Source of the DNA: Ophiocordyceps camponoti-saundersi (nom. inval.)
Taxonomy: Eukaryota; Ascomycota; Sordariomycetes; Hypocreales; Ophiocordycipitaceae
Direction: 5' to 3'
Length of the DNA stretch: 64,000 nt
Assembly (NCBI GenBank): GCA_003339415.1
Contig: PDHQ01000109.1
Span: forward strand, 43,271-107,270
Positions 12,553-25,847 of the stretch are shown piece by piece. Under the pieces are notes generated by a model. The model searched no databases, was not told where the DNA came from, and saw nothing but the letters and a program-made list of their open reading frames with translations. Positions within the stretch are counted from its first letter, which is position 1; every line of letters starts with the position of its first letter. The position numbers and the translations under genes were made by a program.

Positions 12553-13821
12553 GCCGCCGCCGCTAGCGCCGCCGTTAACTCTGCCGCTACCGCTATCGCT
12601 AATAAAGATAACGAGAACGATAAGGGCGATAATAGTAACGAAGAAGTTAACGAAGATAATATCGCTAGCGATAATAAAGGCCTCGAATATAAGGAAAATT
12701 TTCCGACTTTTGTAAAATAGTTCGTTTAAGAAAGTTAGCCTCTTATAGCAGCCTCTTTTTCTTCTTCTATTATTCCTCCTTCTCCTCCTAAAATAAGTCT
12801 CTCCCTTAATATATTTTATAGCTTATTATATAAAACTTATCGATCTTATATTTAAGAGGGCAGTTTATCTATTATAAGGGACGCGTTACTTATAATATTT
12901 TTCTTAGGTTATCGTACGGAGAAGCTCTTAGCCTTAGGCCCCTTATTAGCTTTCCCCGTCTCCTCCTCTTATTACGGTAAGTCTTTATCTAGCCTAATTA
13001 GCGGCTTTTTTACTAATATTATATTTTCCGTAGCCTATCTTATAGAAGAAGATATTCCGGGCTAAGATTCCTATCCTCGCCGCCGTAGCCGTCGCCGCCC
13101 CCGCTCCCGCTTCCTCTCTTTCTCCTCCTCCCGCCCCCGCTACTAGCTTTATTAATAACGAAAATAACGATAAAGGCGAGGATAAGGAAAATAACGATAA
13201 TAATAAGAGGGCTTTTCGAGAGTATTTATATTTTCGCTATATTAAGTAAGGATATAAGTATCGTAACTAAGCTATAATATTAGAATATATAGGGAAATAA
13301 AAACCTCGTATATCTTATATAAAATATATATTTTTATACTAAACTTATATACTAGCCCCTTAGCTCCTAGTTTTAGCTTATATAGCGTAATATATTACTA
13401 TTAATACTAAAAATCCGCTAATAGTAATAAAAGCTAATAAAGCGCTTTAGGTAGCGATTATAATAGCTTAGGCCTTAACGATATTAGCTAAGCTTAAGCT
13501 TATATATAGTAGTGCTTTTTTTATTATATAGTTTATATTTTTAATTTTACTATATAGAACGCGGAAAGCTAATTTATCTTAGCTAAAGAGTATATTAACG
13601 CTATCCTTAATATCGCCCCCCCTTATAAGCTTTTAGGCTTTAGGGGGTTAGCTAATATTTTAATATTAAAGGAAAAGGTTATTATTTTAGAGCGTAACGC
13701 CGCTATTACCGCCGCCGCTATACCCGTTACCGCCGCCGCTAAACCGATAACTTCGACGCTATCGCGCCGCCGCCGTTACTTAGCTAAGGAGTCGTTATCT
13801 ATAAAGAAGCAGCGCCGCTAA
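12553..13821 (+). pseudogene. antisense ORF in Gypsy-3, unidentified
   Basis: A plus-strand frame of about 420 codons lies between the end of the minus-strand pol and the 3' LTR. It starts Ala-rich (AAAASAAVNSAATAIA), passes an acidic Asp/Asn/Glu segment, then Ser/Pro-rich and hydrophobic stretches. A second Ala/Pro-rich plus acidic segment follows at 13080-13200, then a Leu/Ile/Lys-rich part. It ends AAKPITSTLSRRRRYLAKES and KKQRR before TAA. The frame shifts by one near 13090 and back near 13540; all other stops are TAA/TAG of RIP type. GCC/GCT codon runs have kept it GC richer than its surroundings. I recognise no domain. Antisense ORFs between pol and the 3' LTR are known in some plant Tat-lineage Gypsy elements; any link is inference. 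Confidence 0.55.
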
Positions 13822-13831
13822 ATATTATAAA

Positions 13832-13851
13832 GGGGGGGGGGGGGGGGGGGG
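13832..13851 (+). repeat. G20 homopolymer
   Basis: Twenty consecutive G bases directly after the stop of the antisense ORF, between it and the end of Gypsy-3 pol. It is a possible slippage site or assembly-length uncertainty. Confidence 0.9.
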
Positions 13852-13989
13852 TTTTCGCGCCTAAAAGTGCGCTTTTTAATATAAATTCTCCGCTAGTTAT
13901 TTTACCGTGCGTTTCCTAATATCTTGCCTATTATTATATATAGCTAAACCGTATAAAGCTTTAAAGCGATTAAGAGCGGCGGTACCTTT

Positions 13990-16900
13990 AAGTTTTACTA
14001 AAGGTTCCTATATTAGGTTTTAATAACCTTTCTATTTAACGAAGACCTCTTATCTCCTACCTTTACTTACTTTCTTCTATTTAGCCGAGACGATTTTTTT
14101 AACTTCCTATTCTTCCTCCTTATTAATTAGTATTATAAGAGGCTATAAATTAGTAACTTCTTATCTAAGTAAGGGGTCTAAAGCTACCTTTTTAAGTAAA
14201 TCTACGCTAAAGTAATTATAAGCTTTTATTAGTAATCTTATAAGTTTAACGAGGGAAGGGTTAATAACCCGCGCTATTATAAACTTAGTATTTTTCTAAT
14301 TAAGCTTTTTCTTAAGCCTTACGCTAGGGAAATTATATAGATTAAGCTAAACTTTATCGCTAACTTTAAAGCGCTTAGCCGCTTATCGATTCTTATTAGC
14401 TTAAAACTCCTAAGTTTATAAAAATAAAATATTAGCAGCTTAATAAAGGTTTATTACTTATTATAATTATTTTATAAATTCCTTAGCCTAGCTTTTAGGA
14501 TTCCTTATTAATAATTACGGAGTATCTAAGTTTAATAATATTATTATCGGAGCTTAGAACTTATAAGTTACGAAGAATAGCGTTATTCCTATAGCTAAGT
14601 AAACTCTACTATTTAGCGTAAGCTAGGCTATAGGAAGCTATTTATCTTAGTTATCCTAATTATAAGAAATTACCGCTTAGAGGTAAGCTTATATATTTTA
14701 ATTAACCCTCTCGTATCCTTTATTAGTTTATAAATAGTAAGCTATATTAAGTATTTAATTAATCTTATAAAGTTAGTAAAGATAGCTTTAGAATTCGCTT
14801 ATCTAATTAGTTCCTTTATTACTTACGATAGTGCTTAGCTATTAGTAAAACCGTATAAAATATTAGAGAAACCGCTTTATATAAAGCGGAGCGTTTATTA
14901 AGAGTATTAGCTTAAGTAGGATCTTTTTACTAAGGCGGTTTTTAATTACCTATAAGTGCTTATTTCCGCGTTCTATAAGCGGGAAATCTATTATAAAATC
15001 TATTTATATATATTAATAAAACTAATCTAAGGTAGGTAATAACTTAAGGAGGGTAGCCCGATATTATTTCTAAGCCTTAGTCTTATTATAAATATTATAG
15101 TTCTTAAGGAATTAACGAATATATTATTATTAAAGCGGCTAGAAGAAGTCGCGGGTTATAAGGGCTACTATGCCTTCTCTCTTAAAATAACTAACTAAGG
15201 CTAAGTTATAGATTATTTAAATAAGACGATTTTATAATATATTAAGCGGGGAAGCTAGTGCCTTCTTAGAGTTTTTTATTATAGTAACCGGGGCTCCTAG
15301 GACCTAAAGCCTATCGCGGAAATATAATCTTCTTTTAATATTAATATAGTAATCTATAATTTAAACCTTAAATTATAGCTTTAGAGATAGTAAGCGATCT
15401 CCCTTTATTATAGCTTAATATACCTCCTAAAAAACCGAGTCTTATAATACCGTCCTATTTTAAAGTTCCTAAAGTTTATTATTAGAGAAAACTTAAGTTT
15501 TTAGTAGAACGTTATTTTATAGATTTATAGCGTTTTCCGTAGCTATACTTACGTTTTATTATCTATCTTCGCCTTCCTCTTCTTCCGGGATATTAGTAAG
15601 GTCTCCTAAAATATTAATTACTATTACTTATAAGTAGAATTATAAGGCTTTTTCGGGAATTATTTATATAAAGCGGGCGTTTTCCTCCTCCGTAATTAAG
15701 GGTTTATTTTAATCCCTATAGGAAAAGGCATCTAAAACTATAGCTTATTTACTAAGTCGATAACGGATCTTAAAGTTAAATCGTAATAGGTACTCTACCT
15801 AATACGCTTATTATTCTAATAGGTGCTAGCAAGTTATAAAATACTCTAAGTTCTTATAATTAGTAATAATATTAAAGCTATTATAACTATATAGTTTAGT
15901 ATATTATTATTTTAAATATTTAATAATCGCTAATATCTCTTTATTATATATAAGATAGTTATATTCGGCCGCGTTTATTTTTACGGAAAAGAACGCTATT
16001 AGTTATTTCTATCTATCTTATTCTTAGTAAAGATAACCTCTTACGGCGTAAGCGCTAGTATCTACTTCTAAAAATATAAGGTCTCCGAAGTTCTATTTTA
16101 CTAATAAAGGGGCCCTTATAAATAGATTCTTAACTTCTTAAAAAGCTTATTCCTAATCGGGGCCCTAGACGAACTTAACCCCTTTCTTTATTAGGTTTAT
16201 TAATAATTCTATTACCTTAATAAAATCCGTAATAAAAAGATAGTAAAAGTTAGCAAAACCTAGGAATCCGCGAAGGCCCTTAAGGGAAATCGGCGCGGCC
16301 TAGTTAACGATTATCTTAATCTTTTCTAAGTTTACTTAAAGCTTAACTCCCGCTAGTATTATAAACCCTAGGTATTTTACCTTCTTAACTATAAATTTAT
16401 ACTTATCCGGGTTTAGATAAAGCTTATACTCTTAAAGTTTACGGAGAACTAAGTATACCTTATAGAAATAGTCCTCCTTAGTACTATTTAAGTAAATAAT
16501 AATATTATCTATATAAGCTAAATAGAACTTATCGAGATATAGTTAGAGGATATTATTAATATATTTTTAGAAGGTAGCGGGGGCCCTTATAAGTTTAAAT
16601 AAGGTAACTATTTATTCGAAGAGGCTATACTAAGTCTTAAACGCTATCTTCTATTCCTCTCCTTTAGTAATTTATACCTTATAGAAAGCTTATATAATAT
16701 CTAGCTTTATAAGCTATTAAGACTTAGCTAATAACCGAAAGGTATTATTAAGTAAAAAGAGCAGGTATCTATTTAGGACTATAATCGCGTTTAGTATATA
16801 AAAATCTATATAAAACTATAATCCTCCCTTAAGTTTCCTTACGAAGAGGACTAAGGCACTTATAAGCAAGCTACTAAGTTAAATAAAGCCTTTTTAGAAG

Positions 16901-17950
16901 AGGTCTTATAATATCTTTTTAAGGATAAGTAATTCCTCCCTTAATATATTATAAAAAGGGCTAAATAAGATTTAAGGTTCTTTACTATTTATTTCTTTCT
17001 TAAGTAATATATAGTAATTTATATTTTCTTTATATAAGTTTAACTTATTTACTTCTTACTTACGGAAAAGAGGAAGTATATCGTAGAATTCTATTAGGAT
17101 TTATTCTTATAGTTAGTTATCTATTAAAGGAATCTTATCTTATAACGCCTTTTCTACGTTTTTAACTCTTACTACTTAGATCTCTAAATATTTAGCAAAG
17201 TCCTTTTTTTAATAGCGTAGTTTTTTCTACCTCCTCTTTACTTCTCCGATAAAAGTTAAGCTATAGAGGTATACCGCCTTTAAGATCTCCTTCGTTAGTT
17301 AGGAGTAAATATTAGTAACCCGCACCTATTACTATAAATCTCTATACTATACTTATTTTTTATAAGGGACTAAGTAAGATTTTATATATTATAGCTAAGG
17401 CTTACTAAAGATAATTAGGAAATCGAGATCTAGTATTATATATATTATAATTAATTAACTAAAGCTATTTATCTTAAGCGAGAGTTAGGCGATACTTAAT
17501 ACCTTTAGTTTACTTATTATTACCCTTTTTACTTATTAAGCTAAGATTCTTTCTATTAGTATTTATAAGTTTTATATTAGCTATAAGTATATTACGGAAT
17601 AGCTTTTATAGCTTTTATTAACTAATATATCTATTAGTTCTAAGTTATTTAAGATTACGGGAATCTTAGTAAATAGGGCTTATAGTTTAAAATAAAGGAT
17701 ATTTTTCTTTTCCTTTATCTATATTACCTTATCCTCTAGGACGCTATAATATCTTAAAGCTATTCTTTTCCTTAGTTATTATCGGAATTATATTCCTTAA
17801 TTTAAGGTAAGATTTCTATATAGTTAATATAAGTTTCTCTTAAAGCTTTCTATTATAGCCTTTATAAAGGTTAGAAATTATAGTTATATATAAGGTATAT
17901 ATTTATTCTATACTTAATATAAAGACTTAATATTTTACGTTATTCTAGCA
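13990..17950 (-). pseudogene. pol: Gypsy-3 pol: protease, RT, RNase H, integrase
   Basis: All domains read on the minus strand. The protease lies near 17670-17500 (ELLIDILV, later LDLDFLIIFS). RT contains GGLQFYIDFYILNAIIVLNRY (near 16830-16760), a RIPed form of GGLRFCIDFRALNAI.V.NRYPLPL. The catalytic YxDD reads YIDNI (16515-16501); the second Asp codon is changed GAT to AAT. RNase H shows FGDLIFLEVDTSAYAVRGYL and INAAEYNY (16110-15950). The integrase core shows IDFIIDFPLIERGNKHL and VIKNRLSK (near 15000-14880). Stops are almost all TAA/TAG at former Gln/Trp codons. The protein end near 13990 is approximate. Confidence 0.85.
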
Positions 17951-17959
17951 CTAATCTCT

Positions 17960-19215
17960 TTACTTACTTAGCTTAAGGGGTATTTCGTAATACTTAAGTA
18001 AGAGTTTTATTATAACCGCTATCTTTTCCTTTTAGCTTCTTCTTCTTCTTATCTCCTATCGTATTTATCGGAATATCTTTATTTATATTTTTTCTTATAC
18101 CTAAGTTTACGGGAACGCCCCTAGCGCCTCCTAAGTATTTATTCGGGTTAGGTTAGTATTTCTTAGCCGCCCTAAGAAAGCGTAAGGTTTATTTAAAAAA
18201 CTAAGTAAAACCTTATAAGTAATTAATAAATAAAGAGTATTCGTAAGGTATATTAATAGTAACTAGAAAATCTCGAAATATTAAAGAAAGGGCCCCGCGT
18301 AGCTAAGTTAGTTTTACGGAATTATCCTAACTTATAAATCTAATAATAGTTACTAGGACCTTTTTAAACTTAGGAATAAAGTTATTAAATATCTATCTAT
18401 TACGGTAAACTAAAGTCTAGAGCTTATCTTAAGCCCTTTTTCGTTCCTAAATATTACTAAAAGTTTAATAAAAGTAGTTAAAAAAGTCCTTTAGGTGCCT
18501 CTTTCTACTAAGGCTATTAGATTACTTGAAAGCTAATATTTTTTATATTTTATTCTTAGGAAGGTAATTTAGGATCCGTATTTAGATATAATTTATATTA
18601 CTAGCTTTACTCTAAAGCTTATCGATATTATATTAGTAAACTAGCCGGCTTATAAAGAAATAAAAAGAATCTAATAATCTATCTTACTTAAGCTAAGGTT
18701 TTTTCTATCTTATAAAGGCTATATTAATCTAAGCTTAGTTAGGCGTAGCTTTAATAAAGGTTAGTTTAATAAGGTCTATTTATAGTATTTCCTTAAAAGC
18801 GTTCGTACGCGCGGCTATAAGTTACTCTACGTATTCCGCTTCCTTTATCGCGAGAAAAGTTATAGCTTATTACTAGATAATAAACTATATTTCTTATAAT
18901 ATAGCTTTTTACTCCGCTTCCTTATCTATAAGAAAGGTATTAGCTTATTCTTTAAAGTGCTATTCTATATATTTTAAGATTTACTAATAACGTTCCTTCC
19001 TATCCTTTATTATATATTATATTATTTATATTTATTATTCTAATTACTAAACTTATAGCTCTTACTATAAGGGTTATTAATATCTGCTAAAGCTAGCTTA
19101 AGATTATTAAAGCTTTTCTATTTAGTTTTATAAGTTAGCTATTCTAATCTAATCTAATCTAATTAATCTATTAATATTAAAAATAAAAGTAGAAGTCTAT
19201 AAGAAAAAGATACGT
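17960..19215 (-). pseudogene. gag: Gypsy-3 gag region
   Basis: Minus-strand sequence between the 5' LTR (19221) and the protease. Lys/Glu-rich stretches (near 18060-18000) and a decayed Cys/His cluster near 18190-18120 are compatible with the Gag end and zinc knuckle. No clean CX2CX4HX4C could be restored, so the assignment depends on position. Confidence 0.4.
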
Positions 19216-19220
19216 AATTT

Positions 19221-19520
19221 TATTAAGGGATTAGTTAAAAGGGTACTTATTTACTAGGCTATATATAATAATAATCACGTATAGAGAGCTTCTAAGGAAG
19301 CCGCACTCTAGCGTGCTAAATAGCTATATATACCGCTCTTTCTTTTAGAGCTTATTTGCCTTCCTGTTTAACTATCCTTCCCGTTCCGTTCTATTTAATC
19401 TTTCCGCTATAGGCCTCTAGGCCGGATAGCGGTAGCCTTATTATTTAATCGTGAGGCTAATCCGTAAGTCTAACATTTAGGTTTATAACCCGAATATAAT
19501 ATAAGGGCTAGACCTTAATA
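19221..19520 (-). repeat. 5' LTR of Gypsy-3
   Basis: 300 bp with ends TATTAAGG and CCTTAATA, followed by TSD CTAAT (19521-19525). A short (aatct)n run sits just inside the element at 19142-19170. Confidence 0.93.
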
Positions 19521-19525
19521 CTAAT

Positions 19526-20432
19526 TAAATTATTTTTTATTAAAATATTAACTAATTTATAATTATTTTATAATAAGTTATACTTATAGCTTAAAGTAAA
19601 GATTATATATATAAATTTATATAGCTTATTTTTTTTTAAAGTTATATTATAAAATAATATTCTAAAAACTTAAACTTATAACTTAAATTAAAACTTACTT
19701 TTTTTAATTTTAAAATTTAAGGATAAGTAAAAGCTTTATAAAAAAGGTTTACTATTTAACTTAATATTACCGCTCTTATTATATAAAAATAAAGCTTTAT
19801 ATTTAAAGATATATTTATTAAAAAAGATTTCTAATTATAAATATTAAAAATAAAAAAAATAGCTTAAGTAGCTTCTTATCTTAAATAATTTATATTAATA
19901 ATTATTTTTTCCTAACTTAATATTTTTTTCTAAAAAACTTTTTAATAGCTAATTAGTAAAAATACCTTAGGTAAATAGATATATAAATATAAATAGCTTA
20001 TCTTAAACTTTTAAACTAAGCTAATTAAAGGAGTTTAAGGTATTTTATAAAATAATATTACTTAATATATAGCTTTAAATAAGTTACTTTAATAATAATA
20101 TAAGGTAAATAAACTTAAGGAGAAGTCCTTATAAAATCTAAACTATTAACCGGATTATAAATTAAATAACTCTTTTAGAAAGCTGCTAGATAATACTTAG
20201 AGAATATTCGATAAGAATATTAAGTTTAAAATAAAAATAAAATAGCTTTTTTTTAAAAAAAATAAAGAAAGCTTAAAAAATAATCTTATTTTTATTAATC
20301 TTACTTATAAACTTATATAATAAAATCCTAATACTAATAAAGTTTTTATAATCTTTTCTAAGATATATAATATAATTTTTAATATTTTAAAATATTATTT
20401 AAATAATAAAACTAACTTATTTAAACTATTTA
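19526..20432 (+). pseudogene. gag: Gypsy-2 gag, second part
   Basis: Continuation of the Gypsy-2 internal region between the Gypsy-3 and Copia A insertions. It aligns along its length with 45851-46743 in the second copy. It is AT and Lys rich with no diagnostic motif. The region up to about 27000 after Copia A would contain the Gag/Pol junction. Confidence 0.5.
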
Positions 20433-21107
20433 TATAAGTGCTTATAATAATTTTTATTCTTTATAATAAATAATAAAGGTATAAATAACTAATATAAAAA
20501 TATAATAACTACTTTATAATATAATATAAAAAGTCTAGTATTTTATTATACTTATTATATAAATAAATAACTAAAGTTATTATTTTATACCTTAAAAGTA
20601 TTAGTATAATATATTATTACCTTTATATATAAGGCTCCGGCCCTTTAAGGCTAAGAATAATATAGACCTTTAAGACCTTATACGGATCCGTTATAGTCGG
20701 CGTTTCTAAACTCTACGAAAATAGGTAATACGGAAAGCCGAATATTAAACTAACTATAATACTTTCCGGACTTCCGAAAATACTCCTAAATACGTTATCT
20801 TCTAATATATAGAATAACCCTCTCCTTAACCGGAAAAGTTACTACGTTTATAAGAAATTAAGTATTTAGAGAAGAGGTTTTCTTACTACTTAGTAAATAA
20901 AAAATTTAATTACTTACTCTCTTCCTTACCTTTTAAATAATTCTATTATTAACTTATTATTATAAAATTATTACTATTTTAATCTAATTTAAATACGCTT
21001 TTATATCTAATAATCCTATTATCTAAATTTTTATTACTAGATAATTAATTATCTTCCTAACCTTAAACTAATCGAAAATATTATTTAACTTTTATTTAGT
21101 ATTTATA
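20433..21107 (+). repeat. 5' LTR of Copia A
   Basis: 675 bp. It keeps GC-containing islands (aaggctccggccctttaaggc near 20630 and the ccggacttccgaaaatactcc region near 20770). It matches 25848-26523 and both Copia B LTRs. Confidence 0.93.
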
Positions 21108-21138
21108 TAATAGTAATTCCTCTTATTTTAAAAAAGCT

Positions 21139-24100
21139 ATAAAAAATCTAGAAAAAATAATAAAAATACTTACGGATAGATAAGCTATATTTTAGCTAAG
21201 AAATATATCTTCTAAGGTTCGGTATAATTTTTCGAAGCTTTAGGGCTTAAAGAATTATCTTATATAAGCTTTATATATAGAAAATACCCTTATTCGCGAG
21301 AAACTTTAACTTACTATATAGTAAGAAAGTAATATTAAAACTAAAGACGCCTTAGCCCTTATAAGGCTATTTATTAATAACGGTCCCTTAATATAAATAA
21401 AATATATTAAAGATACTAAAATTACCTAAGATAAGTTAAAAAATTTTTATAATCCCTTTTCCTTTATATTAAATTTCCTTCTTATAGGTAATTTATTTAA
21501 TATATATTATATAGAAGGTAATATAGAAGTTTATCTTAATAAGATAAAATTAAGCTATAAAAAGCTTCTTTCTAAAAATATCGAAATATTTAAAATTATT
21601 ATAATAAGCTTAACGCTTATAAGCTTATAAAACGAATATCGAGGCTTTATAATAAATATTATATAAGCCTTACGAAATAATAAAAAAGCGTATACCCTTA
21701 AGACCTTTTTTTTTTCCCTTATAAACGAAGAGAAAAGAAATATTTCTTTAGCTTTAACTACTTCTAAGAAAGTTTTATATACCTCTTATAAAAGTAAAAA
21801 GCCTTATAAGTAAAAGAAAGAAATTATTTTTTACCCGAATTATAAAAATAAAAGGTATAAAGTAGATTTATACTAATATTTATACCTCTATAAAGCACCT
21901 AATTAGTAAGAATAAAAGGATACCTTTTCGGAAAAAAAGAGAAAAATATAGTAAATAAAGGCTTTATTAAAAGCCCGGAAAGAGAGGAAAATAAAGGAAA
22001 AAATTATAGCTATTATGAATTCCCCTATTAGTCCTATTCTAAAGGAAATAAAAAATCCTTATTATAAACCGCCTCGAAAAACGACTAAGAAAATAGTCCT
22101 TCTTATAAAAAATAATCGAATAACTAAATTAAATTTAAACGAAGAAAAGATCGAAGAAGAAAAAGAAAAAGTTAAAGAAAAATAAAAGGAATAATCTAAT
22201 TCTAATAAAGAAGTCGAATTTACTAATATCCTTATATAGGTAAATAATACCTTTCTTCCTTTTATTAATAATATAACTAATAATAATACTATAAGATCTA
22301 TAAATTTAAATATTAATAGTAATAAATTACGAAAGATATAAAATTCTATTTTTTCTACTTTTAATATTTATAGTAATAATAAAAATATAATATATTTGCT
22401 TTATAATATAGGTATAATAAAATATATAATATTTAATAAAGAATTATTAATTAACTATAAGCTTATTAGTATAAAGGTATAATAGGGAAAAGTAAATACT
22501 ATAATAGAAAAGGGAGCTAGAGATATTATTTTCTAATTTAAAAATAATAAATAATATTATAAATTAAGTAATATATTTTATATACCTAAATTAAGTATTA
22601 ATATATTATTATAATCTTACTTTAATAAAATAAGTACTTTAATTTATATAGAAATAGTATAATTATTTATAAATAATAAAGAGATAGCTAAAAGCTATAA
22701 ATTTAATAATCTTTATTATTTACCTTACTTAATTACTAAGTATAAGTATAATAAACTTAAGAGGAATATAAATAATAAAGAATATATATTAAATACTAGT
22801 AAAGAAATAGATTTATTTCTATAGTATAAAAAATTAGGGTATATTAATTATAGAATTCTAATTAGATTCTTAAAAAGTAAAGATAATACTATTAAATTTA
22901 ATTATAATAGTATTAAATAAGTAAAATAATATAAAAAGTATATATAAGCTAAATTAACTAATAAGATTAATAAGAAAGCTTCTACTATATAGTATATATA
23001 CTTAGAAAAAATAAGTATAGATATTTAGGGTCCTATTAAAATTCCTACTTATAATAAATATACGTATTTTATTACGTTTTTAGACTCTTATATTAGATTC
23101 TTAGATATAGTACTTATAAAAATAAAATATAGTGCTTTATAAGAATTTATTAATTATAAAATAAGGGTTAAAAATAATAATAATAATATTAAAATAAAGT
23201 AAGTCTTTATAGATAACGCTAAGGAATTTATATATAATATAAAAGACTATTATATAAAATAAGGTATTATTTTTAATACTAGCCCGCCTAATACTAAGGA
23301 GCCTAATAGTAAAATAGAAAGAATAAATAAAATATTATTAGATAAAGTATATGCTATTTTATATATAGCTAACCTGCCCTATTATCTATAAGGGGAAGCT
23401 ATTATTACTGCTACTTATCTATATAATAGGTCTCTATATAGTAAATTAAGCTATAAGACTCCTTACGAATTAAAAAATAATATTACTTTATCTATTAAAA
23501 AATTAGATAAGATTAAAATATTTAATAGTATTATTTACTATAAAAATAAGAATCCTAGTACTAAATTAGACCCTCGGGCTAATAAAGGAATTATTATAGG
23601 CTACTTAGATAACGCTTATAAGATCTAGGATTTTAATAAAAGAACTATAATTATATTACGAGATATAGTTATTTTAGAAAATAACTTTATATAAAGGGAT
23701 AATAATAATAAAGAAGAAGAAAATAATATATAGCTAGATTTTAATACTATTCCTTCTATAACTCGATCCCTTATAGCGGAGAAAGAGAAGGAAATAGCAG
23801 AATTAGCTAATAAATAATTACTATAAGAATATAATAGTAGTAAAAATAATAAAATAAAGGATCTACCTTCTATAGAAGTAAGAATACCTAAAAAGCTTAT
23901 AGAAGAATTAAAAGACTACGAATCTTACCTTAAAATAAATAATATTCTAAAAGAAAAAAATATTATAGCTATTTTATATACGCTAGAAAATCTAAATCCT
24001 ATAGAGCCTAAAATAACTAAATAGGCTTTAAATAGTAATAATAAATTAGATTAGAAAAAAGCTATATAATCTAAAATAGATAAATTAATTAAATAAGAAA

Positions 24101-25626
24101 CTAAGGAAATTAAAATAATACCTAAGGATAGAAATCCTTTAGGAGGCCGTTAGGTTTATAAGCTTAAAAAGGATAATAATAATAATATAACTAAATATAA
24201 AGCCCGCTTTATAATATAAGGCTTTAATTAGGTATACGGCTTAGACTACTTAGAAACGTTTTCTACTACTACCTAACCTAAAAGTATAAGGTTATTATTA
24301 TTAATAGCTTTATAAAATAATTTAATAGTAAAGTAATATAATATAAAGAATACCTTTATTTACGCTAAAAAAGATACTAAAATTTATATAAAATTACTTA
24401 CTAAATTTAAGGAATTTATAATAAAGGATTATTATAATAAAAATAATATAAAGCTTCTTTCGAATTATAAAGACTTAATTAAAACTAATAACTTAGTTTT
24501 AAAATTAAGAAAAGCGTTATACGGCTTAAAATAAAGTCCTAAACTATAGTATAATTATTTAGCTACTACGCTAAAAAAATAGGGATTTTATCCTCTTTTA
24601 TTAGATAAAGGGGTATTTTTAAATAAAAAGCTAAAAATAGCCTTAGCAATATACGTCGACGATATATTAGTAGCCGCTAAGAATAATAATATTATAATAA
24701 ATAAATTATAGAAATTAAATAAAGACTTAAAAGTATAAGATTCAGGCTATCTATAAGACTTTTTAGGTATATATATTATTTTTAATAGGCAAAATAATAC
24801 GCTAAAAATAACCTAAGAAAAGTATACTAGAAATAAGCTTAAAGAATTAAATAAAGAATATATAGGCTTCTTAGATATACCTTCGAAGCTTAGAAATAAA
24901 TTAAAGAAAGCTATTATATAGCCTAATAAAGAAATAATATTATAATATTAGAGGGAAATAGGCTCTCTATTATATTTAGCCTTATAAATAAGACCCGATA
25001 TATTATATTCTATTATATCTTATACTAAATTTAGTAGTAAACCTAATATTATATATATAAATATTTTAAATACTATTTAGAAATATTTAAATAAATATCT
25101 AGATAAAGCTATTATATATAAAGGTAATATACCTTATAATAGCTATTATATTTAAGGTTTTTTAGATACTAGCTAGGCCTCTAATTTAATAGAAAGAAAA
25201 AGTATTTTAAGTTATTATTTCTTTATATATAATAATATTATAAGCTAGTCCTATGCTAAATAAAAAGCTATAGTACTTAGCAGCTACGAGGCTAAGTTTA
25301 TAAGTCTAAGGGAGGCTAATAAAAAAGCCTTATACCTTAATAAGCTATTTTTATTAATAAATAATAGCTTAAATATTAAAATACTTACTATAATACCTTA
25401 TTTATTAATAGATAATATTATAGCTTTAAGGCTAGTAGAAAATCCTAAATTTTATAAAAGGTTAAAATATATTAACTTAACTTATTTCTATTTAAGATAA
25501 AACTTAAGAAATAAACTTATAAATATTTATTATACTAAAAGTAAGGATAATATAGTAAATATCTTTACTAAAGAATTAGATAGCACTACCTTCTACGGTC
25601 TTACTAATCTATTATCTTTAAAATAA
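21139..25626 (+). pseudogene. Copia A gag-pol polyprotein, single frame
   Basis: One uninterrupted frame of 1496 codons; every internal stop is TAA/TAG of RIP type and there is no frameshift. Domains in order: Gag; CCHC knuckle at residue about 232 (YPNYKNKRYKVDLY, restoring CX2CX4HX4C); protease with N-I-G (former DTG) at about 423; integrase HHCC region (KKLGYINYRI), then core acidic residues D, D and E at codons 23020, 23212 and 23317; RT with intact YVDD at 24652 (residue about 1172) and ALYGLKQSP upstream; RNase H with DTSQAS and SSYEAKFISL. The start is placed at ATA 21139 (former ATG), 31 bases after the LTR. The order Gag-PR-IN-RT-RH is diagnostic of Copia. Confidence 0.93.
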
Positions 25627-25847
25627 GCTTATTTTAATAAAGAGGTTTTTTATCTTATTTAAGCTTTTCTTAGATTTTCCTCTTATAAATTTTTTTTAAA
25701 ATTATTACTTTTACTATTTTCCTTTTTATAAAAGGTTTTTTAATTTTATTAATAAAATAAATAATATTATATTATAAGTTTTATAATTTTAATCCTATTT
25801 ATAATAAATAATAAATAAATAACTAAACGTATTTATTTAAAAAAGGC

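Larger units (their letters stand above)
11938..19520 (-). mobile_element. Gypsy-3 LTR retrotransposon, complete ends
   Basis: A 7583-bp element inserted in Gypsy-2 gag. It is bounded by two 300-bp LTRs and a perfect 5-bp TSD CTAAT (11933-11937 and 19521-19525). The second Gypsy-2 copy has one CTAAT at the matching empty site (45846-45850). Coding direction is minus: protease near 17600, RT at 16990-16400, RNase H near 16000, integrase near 14900. A purine-rich tract just before the 3' LTR, in minus sense, agrees. The segment 12553-13821 instead carries a plus-strand ORF. Confidence 0.93.
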
